Below are positions 33,991 through 45,900 of a stretch of DNA of 64,000 nt, one piece after another (position 1 is the first letter of the stretch; each line of letters opens with the position of its first letter). The stretch is from Ditylenchus dipsaci (lineage: Eukaryota > Nematoda > Chromadorea > Rhabditida > Anguinidae), in the NCBI GenBank assembly GCA_004194705.1, contig SADC01000267.1, positions 1-64,000 of the forward strand, written 5' to 3'. The position numbers and the translations under genes are program-made. Below the pieces are notes generated by a model. The model had not been told where the DNA came from and ran no database searches. It saw only the letters and a list, made by a program, of their open reading frames with translations.

Positions 33991-36900
33991 ATGTCGTCCA
34001 TTGGAACAGATGAGGAAAGCGAAAAATGGCTGGATATAGATGACAATCTGTCCATACCCACACAGACTGTTGATGAAATTCTAGCTGAAGTGACTGAGTT
34101 TTGCTTTATTAAATACCATATAACATCTATATATTGTCCTCCCTCAAATTGGCAAAATTCAAAACTTTTAGTTCAGAAAGTGTTTAGAAATGTTTTGTAA
34201 TGTTCATAAAAAATTAGCTTCAAATGTTATTTTTGGTAACTTTCAAAATTTCAAAGAACTTGACTTTTTCTGAAATGACTGGCAAATCGGAACACTTTCT
34301 ATATTCTGGCCAACCATAAACGGGTGGTAAAAGATTTCAAAGATTGCGTAAAAGTGTCCAACGCTGCGGAGGAACGAAATTGAAGGGTGTTCGTTTATAA
34401 AAGTGTACTACAGTCAAACCTCGATAATCCGCCACCCGCTAAACCGCCACCCTCGATAAACCGCCACCTCGAGAAGCCTGATTTGGTTGGCCATCAGAGA
34501 AACTCAACAAAGTTTACCCCCGCTAAACCGCCACCTCGATAATCCGCCACCCTCGGATCGGTCCCATGAGGTGGCGGATTATCGAGGTTTGACTGTATAA
34601 AAAATTTAGGTAACTTTTTCAGGGGAACGATTTTCTAGACGAGGAATTAAGTGGGTTTGAAGACGATGACTCCTTTCTGTTTGCCCTGGACAGAGCGAGT
34701 TCCCACTCGCTGGTGCCTATTTCTTACAGATTGGGATCACCTATTAATATACAAAAAGAAGGTAAATGTTTTAGCTGTTTAAATAAATTGATTCAAAACA
34801 GGGAACTTATTTAGCTGGGGGCGCGTTTTTCACTTATTTAAAAATCATGTTTAAATGACTCCTAAGTAACTTTCATGTGCTTAAAACGATAAGAAAGTCA
34901 TTTTGTGACACTTTTCCACACAAAAAATAGATTTTTTGAAAAAAAAATTTTTGACCAAAATCTGCTTTTCTGACTTGGGGGACCAAGGTAAATCACCCTG
35001 TATTAAGGTATTCTACCCCGTTTTGGTCACTGGAGCTGGGCAAAAGAGCCACTATATGCATTTTTAATCAAGAGTCTTGCTCGGAATTATGACTCTTGAT
35101 TAAAAATGCATATAGTGGCTCTTTTTGCCCAGCTCCAGTGACCAAAACGGGGTAGAATACCTTAATACAAGGTGATTTACCTTGGTCCCCCAAGTCAAAA
35201 AAGCAGATTTTGGTCAATTTTTTTCAGAAAATCAATTTTTTATGTGGAAAAGTGTCACAAAATGACTTTCTTATCGTTTTAAGCACATAAAGCTTACTTA
35301 GGAGTCATTTAAACATGATTTTCCAATAAGTGAAAAAATGCGCCCCCAGCTAAATAAGGGCAAAGCTTTTCCTTGCTGCAAAAAGACTTCTTTTTGCTCC
35401 CAAAGGACTTTTTTTGCTGCTAATTTTGTCTGCTGCAAAAAGACTTTTTTTGCTGCTAAAATACTTTTTTTGCTTCACATGCCTTCTTCGCTGCATTTTT
35501 CACTAGAAATATCAATTATTATACATATTTTGCGGTCAATTTGTCCACAGTCAACGCGTCCATGGTCAATCCGTGTACCTAACAATTCGTCTACAGTCAA
35601 TGCGTCCACTGTCAATTCGTGCACCCGCCAATTCATACACTCGTCAATTCGTCCACAGGTCAATAATCACACTTTCGAAACCTAGGTAGTCCCTTATTCT
35701 CCAGGTAGGGTCCGGCTGAACAACTGAAGTACTGCCTGAAAACTTTGCGAAAAAAACCGATTTTTCATATACACTGAAGTACTCGAAACACTGTTCTAGG
35801 CATGATACAATTATTTATATACTCAATCTGAATGATTCCCTTAATTTTAAGGTCAACTACTTGGTACTTATGCAATTCAGGGGTGAAACTTAAATAAAAA
35901 CTTAAAACTTGTGTAAAACAATTACTTAGAAGATGTTTAAACACTTTTCTCAGATTATTTTAAAATGACTTCCTGCCCAAAGTGCATAAGTACTGACTAC
36001 CTTAAAGTGGGTACTGTTTTTTTCATGAATAACCCAGAGTATTGAGATTCTAGTTAGTCAAAACAGGATTTCGGTATCAACAAACTGTTTTCAGCACACA
36101 ATTTTGGGTTGAATAGCATGGTTTATTCGTTCCTAAGAAATAATACAAAATTTGTGGACAAATTGACCGCAAAATATGTATGATAATTGATATTTCTAGT
36201 GAAAAATGCAGCGAAGAAGGCATGTGAAGCAAAACAATATTTGCAGCAAAACAATATTTGCAGCAAAAAAAGTATTTTAGCAGCAAAAAAGTATTTTAGC
36301 AGCAAAAAAAAGTATTTTAGCAGCAAAAAAAAGTATTTTAGCAGCAAAAAAAAGTCTTTTTGCAGCACGAAGAGTCTTTTTGCAGCAAAAAAAAGTATTT
36401 TTGCAGCAGACAAAATTAGCAGCAAAAAAAGTCTTTTGGGAGCAAAAAAAAGTCCTTTTGCAGCAAGGAAAAGCTTTGCCCGCTAAATAAGTGCCCAAAA
36501 CAGATCTCTTAACGGAGTTAGTTAACAAAAAAGATTAAAATAGATACCTGACTGATGCCTCACTGTCTGTACTCATATTCCACCTAACCGTGAATTTAAA
36601 ACGGCAGCTTAATAGGATTCTCCTCGTAAAACACGTTTAAAATCTGGTAAAAACCCAACTCGTCTCAATCCCGACTCGTCTTAGTCCCAACTCGTCTTAA
36701 TTTTACATCGTCATTAGAAACAACAAGTCTTAATTGTGGTGTTCACTTGACTGCTTCGCTTCAGAATGTATAGCTTAAACGTCGATTTCTTAGATTGCTT
36801 ATTTTGTTCTAGAAAAACAGCTAGATGATGGATCGTTTGAGGTGACTCTCAAATACTATAGGCTTATATGGTAGGATGGCATGCATGGTCGACAGAATGG

Positions 36901-39900
36901 CTTTATCAATACTCTGTAATTTTACTTGGGAAATCGTACTTTATTTTTTCAGACTATTCCTTCGAAGAAAGAATATAGCAGACAAAAAAGAAGCAGCCTG
37001 TTGAACTCTCACTACTCACTCCAGATGACTCCTATTTCACTTGTGATCCACTGTGGGAAGGGTTACTTCTTCCCGACAAAATCGGGATCGTCATACGGGA
37101 TCTCGAAATCATCTCTAGTTTCTTAAATTAATTTATTCAAAATTTTTTGAGAGGATGCAATATCCTTTACGCAGGACTCAATATCGAGCTGGACGCAATA
37201 TGGAGCGTCGACTGCACCCCATATGGACACAATATATCAGCGCAGAATCGATATTTTGCAAATCTGTTCTTTGAGTTTTCTTAATTACCGCAAACTCTCC
37301 TAAATCCAATTTTTGATTTCAGGTGGTACCTAAAATTTTAAAATCGACCCAATTTTTTAATTATCTTTTACTCTTCTCGAGTTTTTCGGGTGATTTAACT
37401 CATTAATCTAAGTTTTCAGAATCAATAAGCCACCAAATTTTGTCGGTAAAAGAACGTCCGACTGGAGGAACAGCTTCAGCACTAGCTGTGTGTACATCTC
37501 ACCTGGCTGTCGGCACCACCAGGGGTTTGACCCTAATATTTGAAAGAAGTACCAAGAAGCTTGCTCAATTCGTCCATGTTGGACAAGGTGGCTCTTCAGT
37601 TTAAATTTTTGTAGCCAATGTTTTTTTAGAATATGGGTCAGTCTCTTGCCTGGATTTTCCCTGGATAGCTCCAAACTAGCCATTGGATTCAGTCGTGGAG
37701 GACTGGTCATTTTCGGGTGTCACACCAAAAAAGTGATCAATGAATATAAGGAGATTGTGCAGGCTGGCCGAGGAATTCTTCATGTTAAATATGTTTTAAA
37801 GTTTGTAATTTTTTCAATAATTCGGCAATTAAACCGGCCTCTCCTCTGATTTTTGTCCCCACTTTAGAGCCCACTTTTTTAAATTCATTTGAGTGGGCCT
37901 CTTTTTTTTAAATTTTAATCACACCTAGGAGCCCAGGGATGGTCTCAGTTGTCAGACCGAATGAAATTTAATTTTTTTTGTTCAATCTGATTTTTCAAAA
38001 AAAAAAAGATCCAGATTTTCAAAATTTTGTCCTACTGCTAAGATTTATTTTACTGAAGTAAGCAGCCTATCGTCCCTATCCGCTTCTCAAAAAAATAGCA
38101 AGGAAAGGGGACAAACAATTACTTTAGATAGAGGGCTCACTGAAAAAGACAAAGCCAGGGGAGGCTAACTGGAGCTAAGAAACTTTTGGAAAATATTGTA
38201 GAATAAAAAGATTTAAAACAAAAAAAGAACGTAGGTAAAATGACCTTTGGAATGGCTCACGCCATTCTAAAGCTACCAGTCTGTTCAAACGCAAAAAAAA
38301 AGATTGGCTAAATATTCATTCTGGCTGAGATATAAGTTCTAAAAGTTCAAAGGGCTCGTTTATTAGAGAGGCCATTATTCTTTGAGGGATACACAGTTTT
38401 TTGAGTGACAAGGTTTAATCAATTTTGAAATTTTCAGCAGTGCTTTAATTTTGGTTGATAATGGCGGATCTGTGTTTGAAGTGCATGAGCGAGTGGGCAA
38501 AAAGCGCAATGCCAGATGCATTTTCACTGGTTGCAAGGGAGAGGTGAATTTGCATTCGTAGTTAAGATTGTTTATTCACATTTTTGTTCCTTTTGAAGGT
38601 GGTCAACATTAATGTGATTGCTAGTGATGAGCTTATACTGCTTGCATCTCTCAAACAGGTGCTTGTTTTGTCCATCAAGAGAGGTGCTGTGATTGCTCAA
38701 CTCAGGTTGGGGCATACCAATTAGTTCAAATTTCAAATATCGCCTGCCTAGAGTAGAGGTCGAATTGTAAAAGACACTTTTTAGGGTTAGCAGACCCAGG
38801 ATCAGCTAAATTCGACCATTTTAAACTTTTGCTCTAATTTTTTAGATGTTTTTTCTCTGTAATAGCATATGTTAAAATTTAGTCGTGAAAAAAGACTCTG
38901 TTAATTTCAGCCCCCCCCCCCATTCCTTTAAAGAAAAATGGACAGAATTTGCAAAGTTTGTGCGTCTTTTAAAATATTTTTGCGGAATTTTATTTTCTAT
39001 ATGCTTTTATGACTTCTGGGACACCCTATAGTTATTTTAAATTGGCCACTCATGTTGTCGTCGCAATCATAGTTACAAAATGAGCCATGAACAAAAAATA
39101 GTCATAAACTTTATAGAAAAAACACATTGCCAGAAAAATATTCTAAAAAAACGCACGAACTTTTTGGCTAACCCAATTGAGCGCCTCTAAAGATTACCAA
39201 AGGTGCCAAGCTAAATTGAAAGCGAGCCCTAGTCCTTAAAAAAATAAACATTCCCAAGAAACTTCTTTGAACCGTTCTTAAACAAATTCAGGACGATTTT
39301 ATCTGGGTGCTCTAATACCAGCGAGCAATGAATAATGTGTGTCGCATTTCAGGTTAAACGGTCCCTCTATAGCTCCACCACTGCTGGACTGGAGAAAGAG
39401 GGTGCTACAGGTTTGCCAAATTCTAAACATCATCCGAACCAGCTGACCTATATTCAGGTAACATCCAGGGCCTCAGTCAAAGATTTGAGGATATGTCTTG
39501 CCAGAGGTTCTGACGTGCGTATCCACCAAATACAGCCAACCACAGTCTCTGGCAACATCATTTGCCCATTGCTTAAAGTAATCAAAGTGCCTAATGGAGA
39601 GGTGGCAATCAACATCAAGTGGGTGGACGACTTTCATGTGATGGTGCTTACTTCTCGAGAAGTCCTGCATCTCATAGAGATTCAGAAAGGTGTGCTCATT
39701 GCATCTACTGAAGCTTCTGATGCCATTGATCTGGTCTACAATAGTGCTGATTTCAAGGTCTGCTTTTGGTTTAGGGTTTTTTGTTGATTTTCTGAGAAAC
39801 CATATAATTTAATTGAATGGGTATCTCCTTTCCGTATCTGGTCCTGCATGGAGACCGTTTAATTTCAAATTAAACCACATTTAAAAGTTGCTGGTTTGAA

Positions 39901-42900
39901 TCCCTTGGGTGTGAACTTTATTTTTTCAGCACTTAACACGCCCAATACGAATTCGTAGACCTGTATATTCTGACACGGAATTTCACGCTGAACACGATGG
40001 TGCGGGTCCTTTTCGCTTCAAGGACGGGTTAAGTAGGTGAAAAGGGTCCGGAAGGTAACAAGTTGTGGATGGTCAAAATCCAGCTGGATACCCACAGGTT
40101 TTCAAGTGGTGCGTCGTGATTATTATACTGTACCCACACTCATAATACACCGAAATGTCCGCAAGGAGCTCAGCTTTCTATTGATACCAAACATAACCTG
40201 TTTTTTATTTATAAAGTCAATCTAAATCACCTCTAGAGATGCGCACTCCGATTTGCGATATTTTTGAGTTCAGTCCATTTTTTGGAGACAGGTCAGTTCG
40301 CCACGCGGTCAGTTCGCCACGGTCAGTTCGCCACGCTTTTTTAAAGTGGTCAGTTCGCCACGGTCAGTTCGCCACGCTTTTTAAAGTGATCAGTTCGCCA
40401 CGCTTTTCAAAGTGGTCAGTTCGCCACGATTTTTCTAAAATGCGCTCTTTTGGTCCTGAACAGCAGTGGCTTGCACCATTTCCTTCCCCAGACCAGCGAA
40501 TTTGATCGTCCACACCACGAATAGCAATCAAAGATGGAAGCGGTGTATCTTTAGCAACCTGTTTTCGATCACGGAGGCTTCTACACGCTGCACATAAAAA
40601 TATGATTCGCTCAGTTCCAGTTTTTTTGCTTTCTTCTTTCCATCTTTGTAAGTCCATTCAAAGCAATGCGATTCAGGATTCTTAAAGCAATTTGTTACAG
40701 CTAGCATTCGTCTTCCGATTTTTTCCGTGTGAAATAGCTCGACTTTTTCATCTTCTTTGCATTGGACATTGTGAAGCTCTGAACATTCAAGTCATAGTTA
40801 CAAAAAATATCTGCAAAGATCCACAAAAAGTTCTTTTTGCATGATGAGCGTAATTACCAAAACTCAAAAAACATTTTACAAAACAGTATTTCACAGTGCT
40901 TACCGTCAAACCGTGCTAAGTGTGCTTCATTTGGTACAGAAACCAGGTTTCGGAACCCAAAAACATATAAAATGTTGTTTTGTTGCAACCGAACCATCAG
41001 TGGGTTATGTTGTTGCATGGACCATCCAGCTGAACTGCTAATGGTTTATAGAATGCCAACGGTTCATGCAAATTTTTTGAATAACCAGAAAACTTTTCGA
41101 GACAAAACTATAGCAATTAAATAAGTGGAAAAAAAGCGTGGCGAACTGACCGTGGCGAACTGACCACTTTTAAAAAGCGTGGCGAACTGACCGCGTGGCG
41201 AACTGACCGTACACCCATTTTTTAGCCAAATTTTCTAAGCCAGAGTTTTTATTTTTATAACACATCTTTTTAACAACTTTTAACGCTCAACAACATGGTA
41301 TGATTGGATTTTCGTATTTGAATATTTTATTTCTAGAAAACAGCCTCTCAAAAAATATCGCTAAAGAGATTTTCGGCGCTACTTGGATATACCCCCCCCC
41401 CAAATCAACTTTTTTTAAAATGTTCCCAAACACCCTATATCGACCTAAAATCGCCTCAGAAGCTCAAAAAGACATTATTTTTGAGTTCTGGTCAATAAAA
41501 AATCGAGTTTTTGGACCGTAAAATTATTTTTTCGATTGTCATTTCTGTCATGTTTCGGCTCAATTTGGACGATGATGATGAAAACGTATGGTTAAACAAA
41601 CTTCACATTCCTCAGCTAACTTTCATTGAACTACATTTTGGTATATAAAATCTAGTCGAAATTACATCAAAATTATTACGAAAAAAAACCTCTCGAAAAA
41701 ATATCGCAAGCCCAAAAATGAAAATCTCTTTAGCGATATTTTTTTGAAGAGGCTATTTCTAGAAATAAAATATTTAAATACGAAAATCCAATCATACCAT
41801 GTTGTTAAGCGTTAAAGTTGTTAAAAGATGTGTTGTAAGAATAAAGCTCTGGCTTAGAAAAGTTGGCTAAAATGGACTGAACTCAAAAATATCGCAAATC
41901 GGAGTGCGCATCTCTAATCACCTCTTATTTGTTAAGGTAGGGATTCTCATTATGTCTACCGCTGACTTTCTACAAGCTGTAACTTTATTTGAAGACGATA
42001 CCTAGCTAAATCCTTTACAAAAAAGAATTAACAGAGCCTCACGGTCATTTTGACACTAAATACAGCAATATTTTGTTATAAAATCGTAGCAAAATATGCA
42101 AAATAGTATATAAGTTAGGTCACAAACTTCCTCTAACTTTTTTTTTCGCACGTAAATTCCTCGGTTTCAATACCGGATTCGTGCTCAGCGACGTCGATTT
42201 GCTTATAAAACTATATTTTAAATTCATAAGTCACTGTCAAATTTTGAATTCCGCTCAAGACAATAAATATTTGATTTTCAAATTTAAATGATTTAATTTA
42301 AATGATTTAAGTTTAAATTAGACTCACAATTTCACGCCAAACACGATGGTGCAAAATGTTTTTAAAAAAAGTTGGTATGAGATGGTGAAAACCTCTCCCG
42401 AAAAAAGGCCGTTTTAGTCACCTCGAGCACCAGGAATTTGGGGGAACGAAGTTAAAGAAAGTTGCGTTACAACTTATATATCTCTATATAGTATTTGGCA
42501 TGTGTGGGTGGATCGCCATTTTTGTATTCAAGCATAATTTGCGGCTAATTTTCGTTAACTTATGCTGGATATCTTTTCGGAACCCTGAAATTCAACTTTA
42601 TTAAATTTTATTATTCAACTTTATTAACATCTTTATTAACTGTGAACAGTTATAACAAGTCAAATTTTGACAAGGAACTTTTTTCAAAACTTAACTTTTT
42701 TTAAGGTAAAGTAACAAATTTGATATCATTTATAGCGTATAAAAATAACTTACGAAACTTAGAATACTATTGACAGTTTATAATAAAAAGGGCCCCCCGA
42801 AGTGCATAAGTGCCAACTTTTTGGCTGTCTTTTAAGCACAAACCGTACAAGTGAGGTAGCTTTAAAAAAGTTTTGAAGTCTTTCCAAATTGAAGATGGTA

Positions 42901-45900
42901 GATTTTTGACTGGATTTATTTTTTCTGCTTATTTTGCCTAATTATGCCAGATAGCTTTTCGGAACCCTGAAATTTAACATCTGATATTTTAAATCACAGA
43001 ACCATGAAACTGAGGTGGCTTAAAAAAAGCTTTTGAGTCCCTCAAAATCGGAGATGCAGGATTTTAGCCGCGATTTTGGTGGAGTTTTTGTTCGAACCCA
43101 GTTTCAGCCTTTTTTTGCAAACATATGTCGGAAATTTTTCTGAACACTAAAGAAGTTACCCAGGAGGGTGGTACTCAGTAAGAGAAAAGCTATAAAGGGA
43201 GTGGGGTTGGCTACCCAGGAGGGGGGTAACCAAGACGAGGGTAGCTAGGAGGAGGGTATCTAAATTCACCAAAATTCACCCACGAGAGTGCTGTTCAGTA
43301 GGATGGAAGGTACCAGGTGGAGGGTGACCAGGAGGAGAATAACCAGAATGGGGCACGATGAGGAGGGTGCCCTTTATGGACTTTCGTAAATCTGTTCAAT
43401 GGAGTATGATAGCTTGTTGTAAAGCTGAGATCTAATTAATCCTAATAATTACCAGGGTCGTTTTTGAAATCTGAAAATCCAAGACAAGATTTCAATAAAA
43501 TTTAGAGGCATTTTAAATAAGTACATTTTGTCAATCAAGGAGAAAAATTAGTGGAAGTTGATTTTTTTGTAAATCCTGTTCAAAATCTTAATCCTGGGTT
43601 CCTCTGTTTACACTAGAAAGGCCGACTATAAGAATTATCTACCTGGGGATTATCAGACCTGCTAAGCAGGGTTACTTTCCTTTGTCCGTCGTTCATTTTT
43701 CCGTCATTACTTTTTCGTGGTCATTTTTTGGATGTATTTTTTTCTGTATTGAGGAAAAAGTTCTATTCGTACCGTTTTGTAGCTTAAATTCAGGCCTTCA
43801 AAATGAGCTATTCAAAACCAGCATCTGAGTACAGAATTATGGATGAAAATGCCCAGTCTGACACTAAAAGGGAATCGGACATTTTTCCGCCGAAATTGTA
43901 GACTCAGTGTCAGACTTGGCCTTTTTATCCAAAATTTCGTGTTTAGATGTTGATTGTCCATAGCTCATTTTGAAGCCCTGATTCTAAGCTACAAAACAGT
44001 ACTAGGAGGATTTTTTTTCTTCAATACAGAAAAAAAGAACAGTCAAAAAATAACCACGGAAAAAATGATGACAGAAAAATGAACGTAACCCCGAGCACGA
44101 ATATCACAAAATCGGACCCTCGAACAATATATCAACGCCCTCTTTTGCGCAGAGTCGTCCTTTCTAGTGTTAATCTTTAAATATAACCTTTTATCCATCT
44201 ATTGCAACCTGAGATCAATTTAAGGGTTTAGCCACTGGAGGCAATGTAAGCGCTGCAATGGAAGCTTGTCTGAGAATGTGTGCTATCAGTCGCTAGTGCG
44301 TCATGATAAAACAGTCTATGTGATTGGACAAACTGGACTGTTCACCATTGCGGTACTTGACCAACTGCTCAGCTGAGCTCTTTTATAGCCAGGTGCCAAT
44401 TAAATCATCCGAAACTGTCCAATTCACTCATTTTTTATACACTTTCAGAGGAGAAATTGCATCTGCTCTGCTTTACTCCATTGACATCTATGAGGGCCGG
44501 ATACTCGACAAATCCGCTAATTCTGATCTAAGAGCCAGAATTTCGGGCAAAATCCCGTCGTTGATTGTCCAATTACTTGAGTTGACCACGGCGGTATATC
44601 CAAAGGCAATGTCAATGAGTTGGTGGAACACTATAAGGTAACGTACTAAAATTTATGTTCTTTCAACCTCTGTGCAGCAAATAATGTTAACTTTGTGTCA
44701 AATTTTCGGGGTGGTATTTAATCTGTGAAAAATGCCCACTAATTTGACATTTGTATTTATCTTTAAATTTTTCTGTTAATTTTTTTAGCCTAGAATCTTA
44801 GCTACAGTCGATGCTCTATGTAAGACACACCCCTAAAGTTCGTACCCGCCTTGAGTCCGACACTTTTTTTAACCTGATTTCTGAAATGTTCGCCAAATGT
44901 GATTCGTAGCCTAGTCTGAAATATCGCAAGGATTCCGATTCGGTAACACTTTACTTGCCCCCCCCACGGCTGACCCACTTTCGAGGTGAATTTTTAAAAA
45001 CCGATTGCATATTCGTGTTTCTCGACCCGGATTTTTTCGGGAAATGATCATCAGATTCTGTGAAAGTAAAAAAAATATCGATTTTCCTTTTGAATTTCAA
45101 AGGAATAAGGACTGTATTGAGAGGGCGAAGGAATAAAAAGGGCCACTTTTATGGCAAAACGTAAAAAAGTAAATTTTGACATGTTTTGGATGTATTACCA
45201 TGTTTTTCAACTCGAGCCGTGACAACAAAAAAGGATTCTATATGCATTTCATAATCGAGTACTTCTCGGATCATGTCTAAGGTAAGTGAGTGCGCGCATC
45301 TCTAACTCTCAAGCCCCTGCGCCCCCTTGAGATGAGCACACCCACATACCTTAGACACAAATCACTCGAAAGTGACTCTGGATGCCTGAAAAAATATGCA
45401 TACCAGAGTTTATTTATGCGGTAGGCCCCAGTATCAAAACTATGTTCAACATCTTCTTGTTAGTGAGCCCTGTGTGATTAGTGGCCCCTTTTATTCCCTT
45501 CCTCTCCCAATACAGCCCTTATTCCCTTTAAAATTCAAAAGGCGCCAATCTAAAAATATTTTTTTTTTCAAAATTTTCGAAATTTTACCTTGGGGCCCAT
45601 CCTTTGGCGCGACAATTTTGCCTAAAGACAGCTTCTTTCACGTAGGAAGCCATAAGAGAATCGCTGGTACCAATAATCTTTTCACCTTATGCTTCATATG
45701 AGCCCATTGGCCTTCGCACTTGTTGGTATGAAACTTCACAGGAATTCAGACGTTTCTCAATTGCCATTGCAGAACCACATTCGTCACAGTACGCTTGATT
45801 GTGAATCACCGAAAGACCAACAAAGAAATTCAGAGCCTGTAAAAAATTGAGCTTAACGCAAAATCGCCAAAAAACCTCTAAACATACCTGCATAGCATTG

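Larger units (their letters stand above)
40231..41925. repeat. Palindromic element interrupted by a MULE
   Basis: Outer arms: AGAGATGCGCACTCCGATTT then GCGATATTTTTGAGTTCAG at 40236 and the mirror at about 41875-41920. Inner arms: 41224-41375 and 41720-41870 (CATGGTATGATTGGATTTTC and mirror, ATATCGCTAAAGAGATTTTC and mirror). The MULE at 40284-41214 splits the left arm. Removing it restores a continuous palindrome whose sequence matches the right arm (TTGGCTAAAATGGACTGAAC). It lies in the big VPS8 intron. Confidence 0.88.

Noticed and set aside
35545..35665. CRISPR-like array (GTCAATNCGTCCAC repeats)
   Set aside because: The repeats are short, degenerate and contiguous without unique spacers, lie inside a eukaryotic transposon, and are a simple minisatellite.
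36123..36486. Lys/Ser- or Phe-rich frames on both strands (KKYFSSKK repeats)
   Set aside because: They are translations of the GCAGCAAAAAAAGT TIR repeats of a MULE, not a gene.
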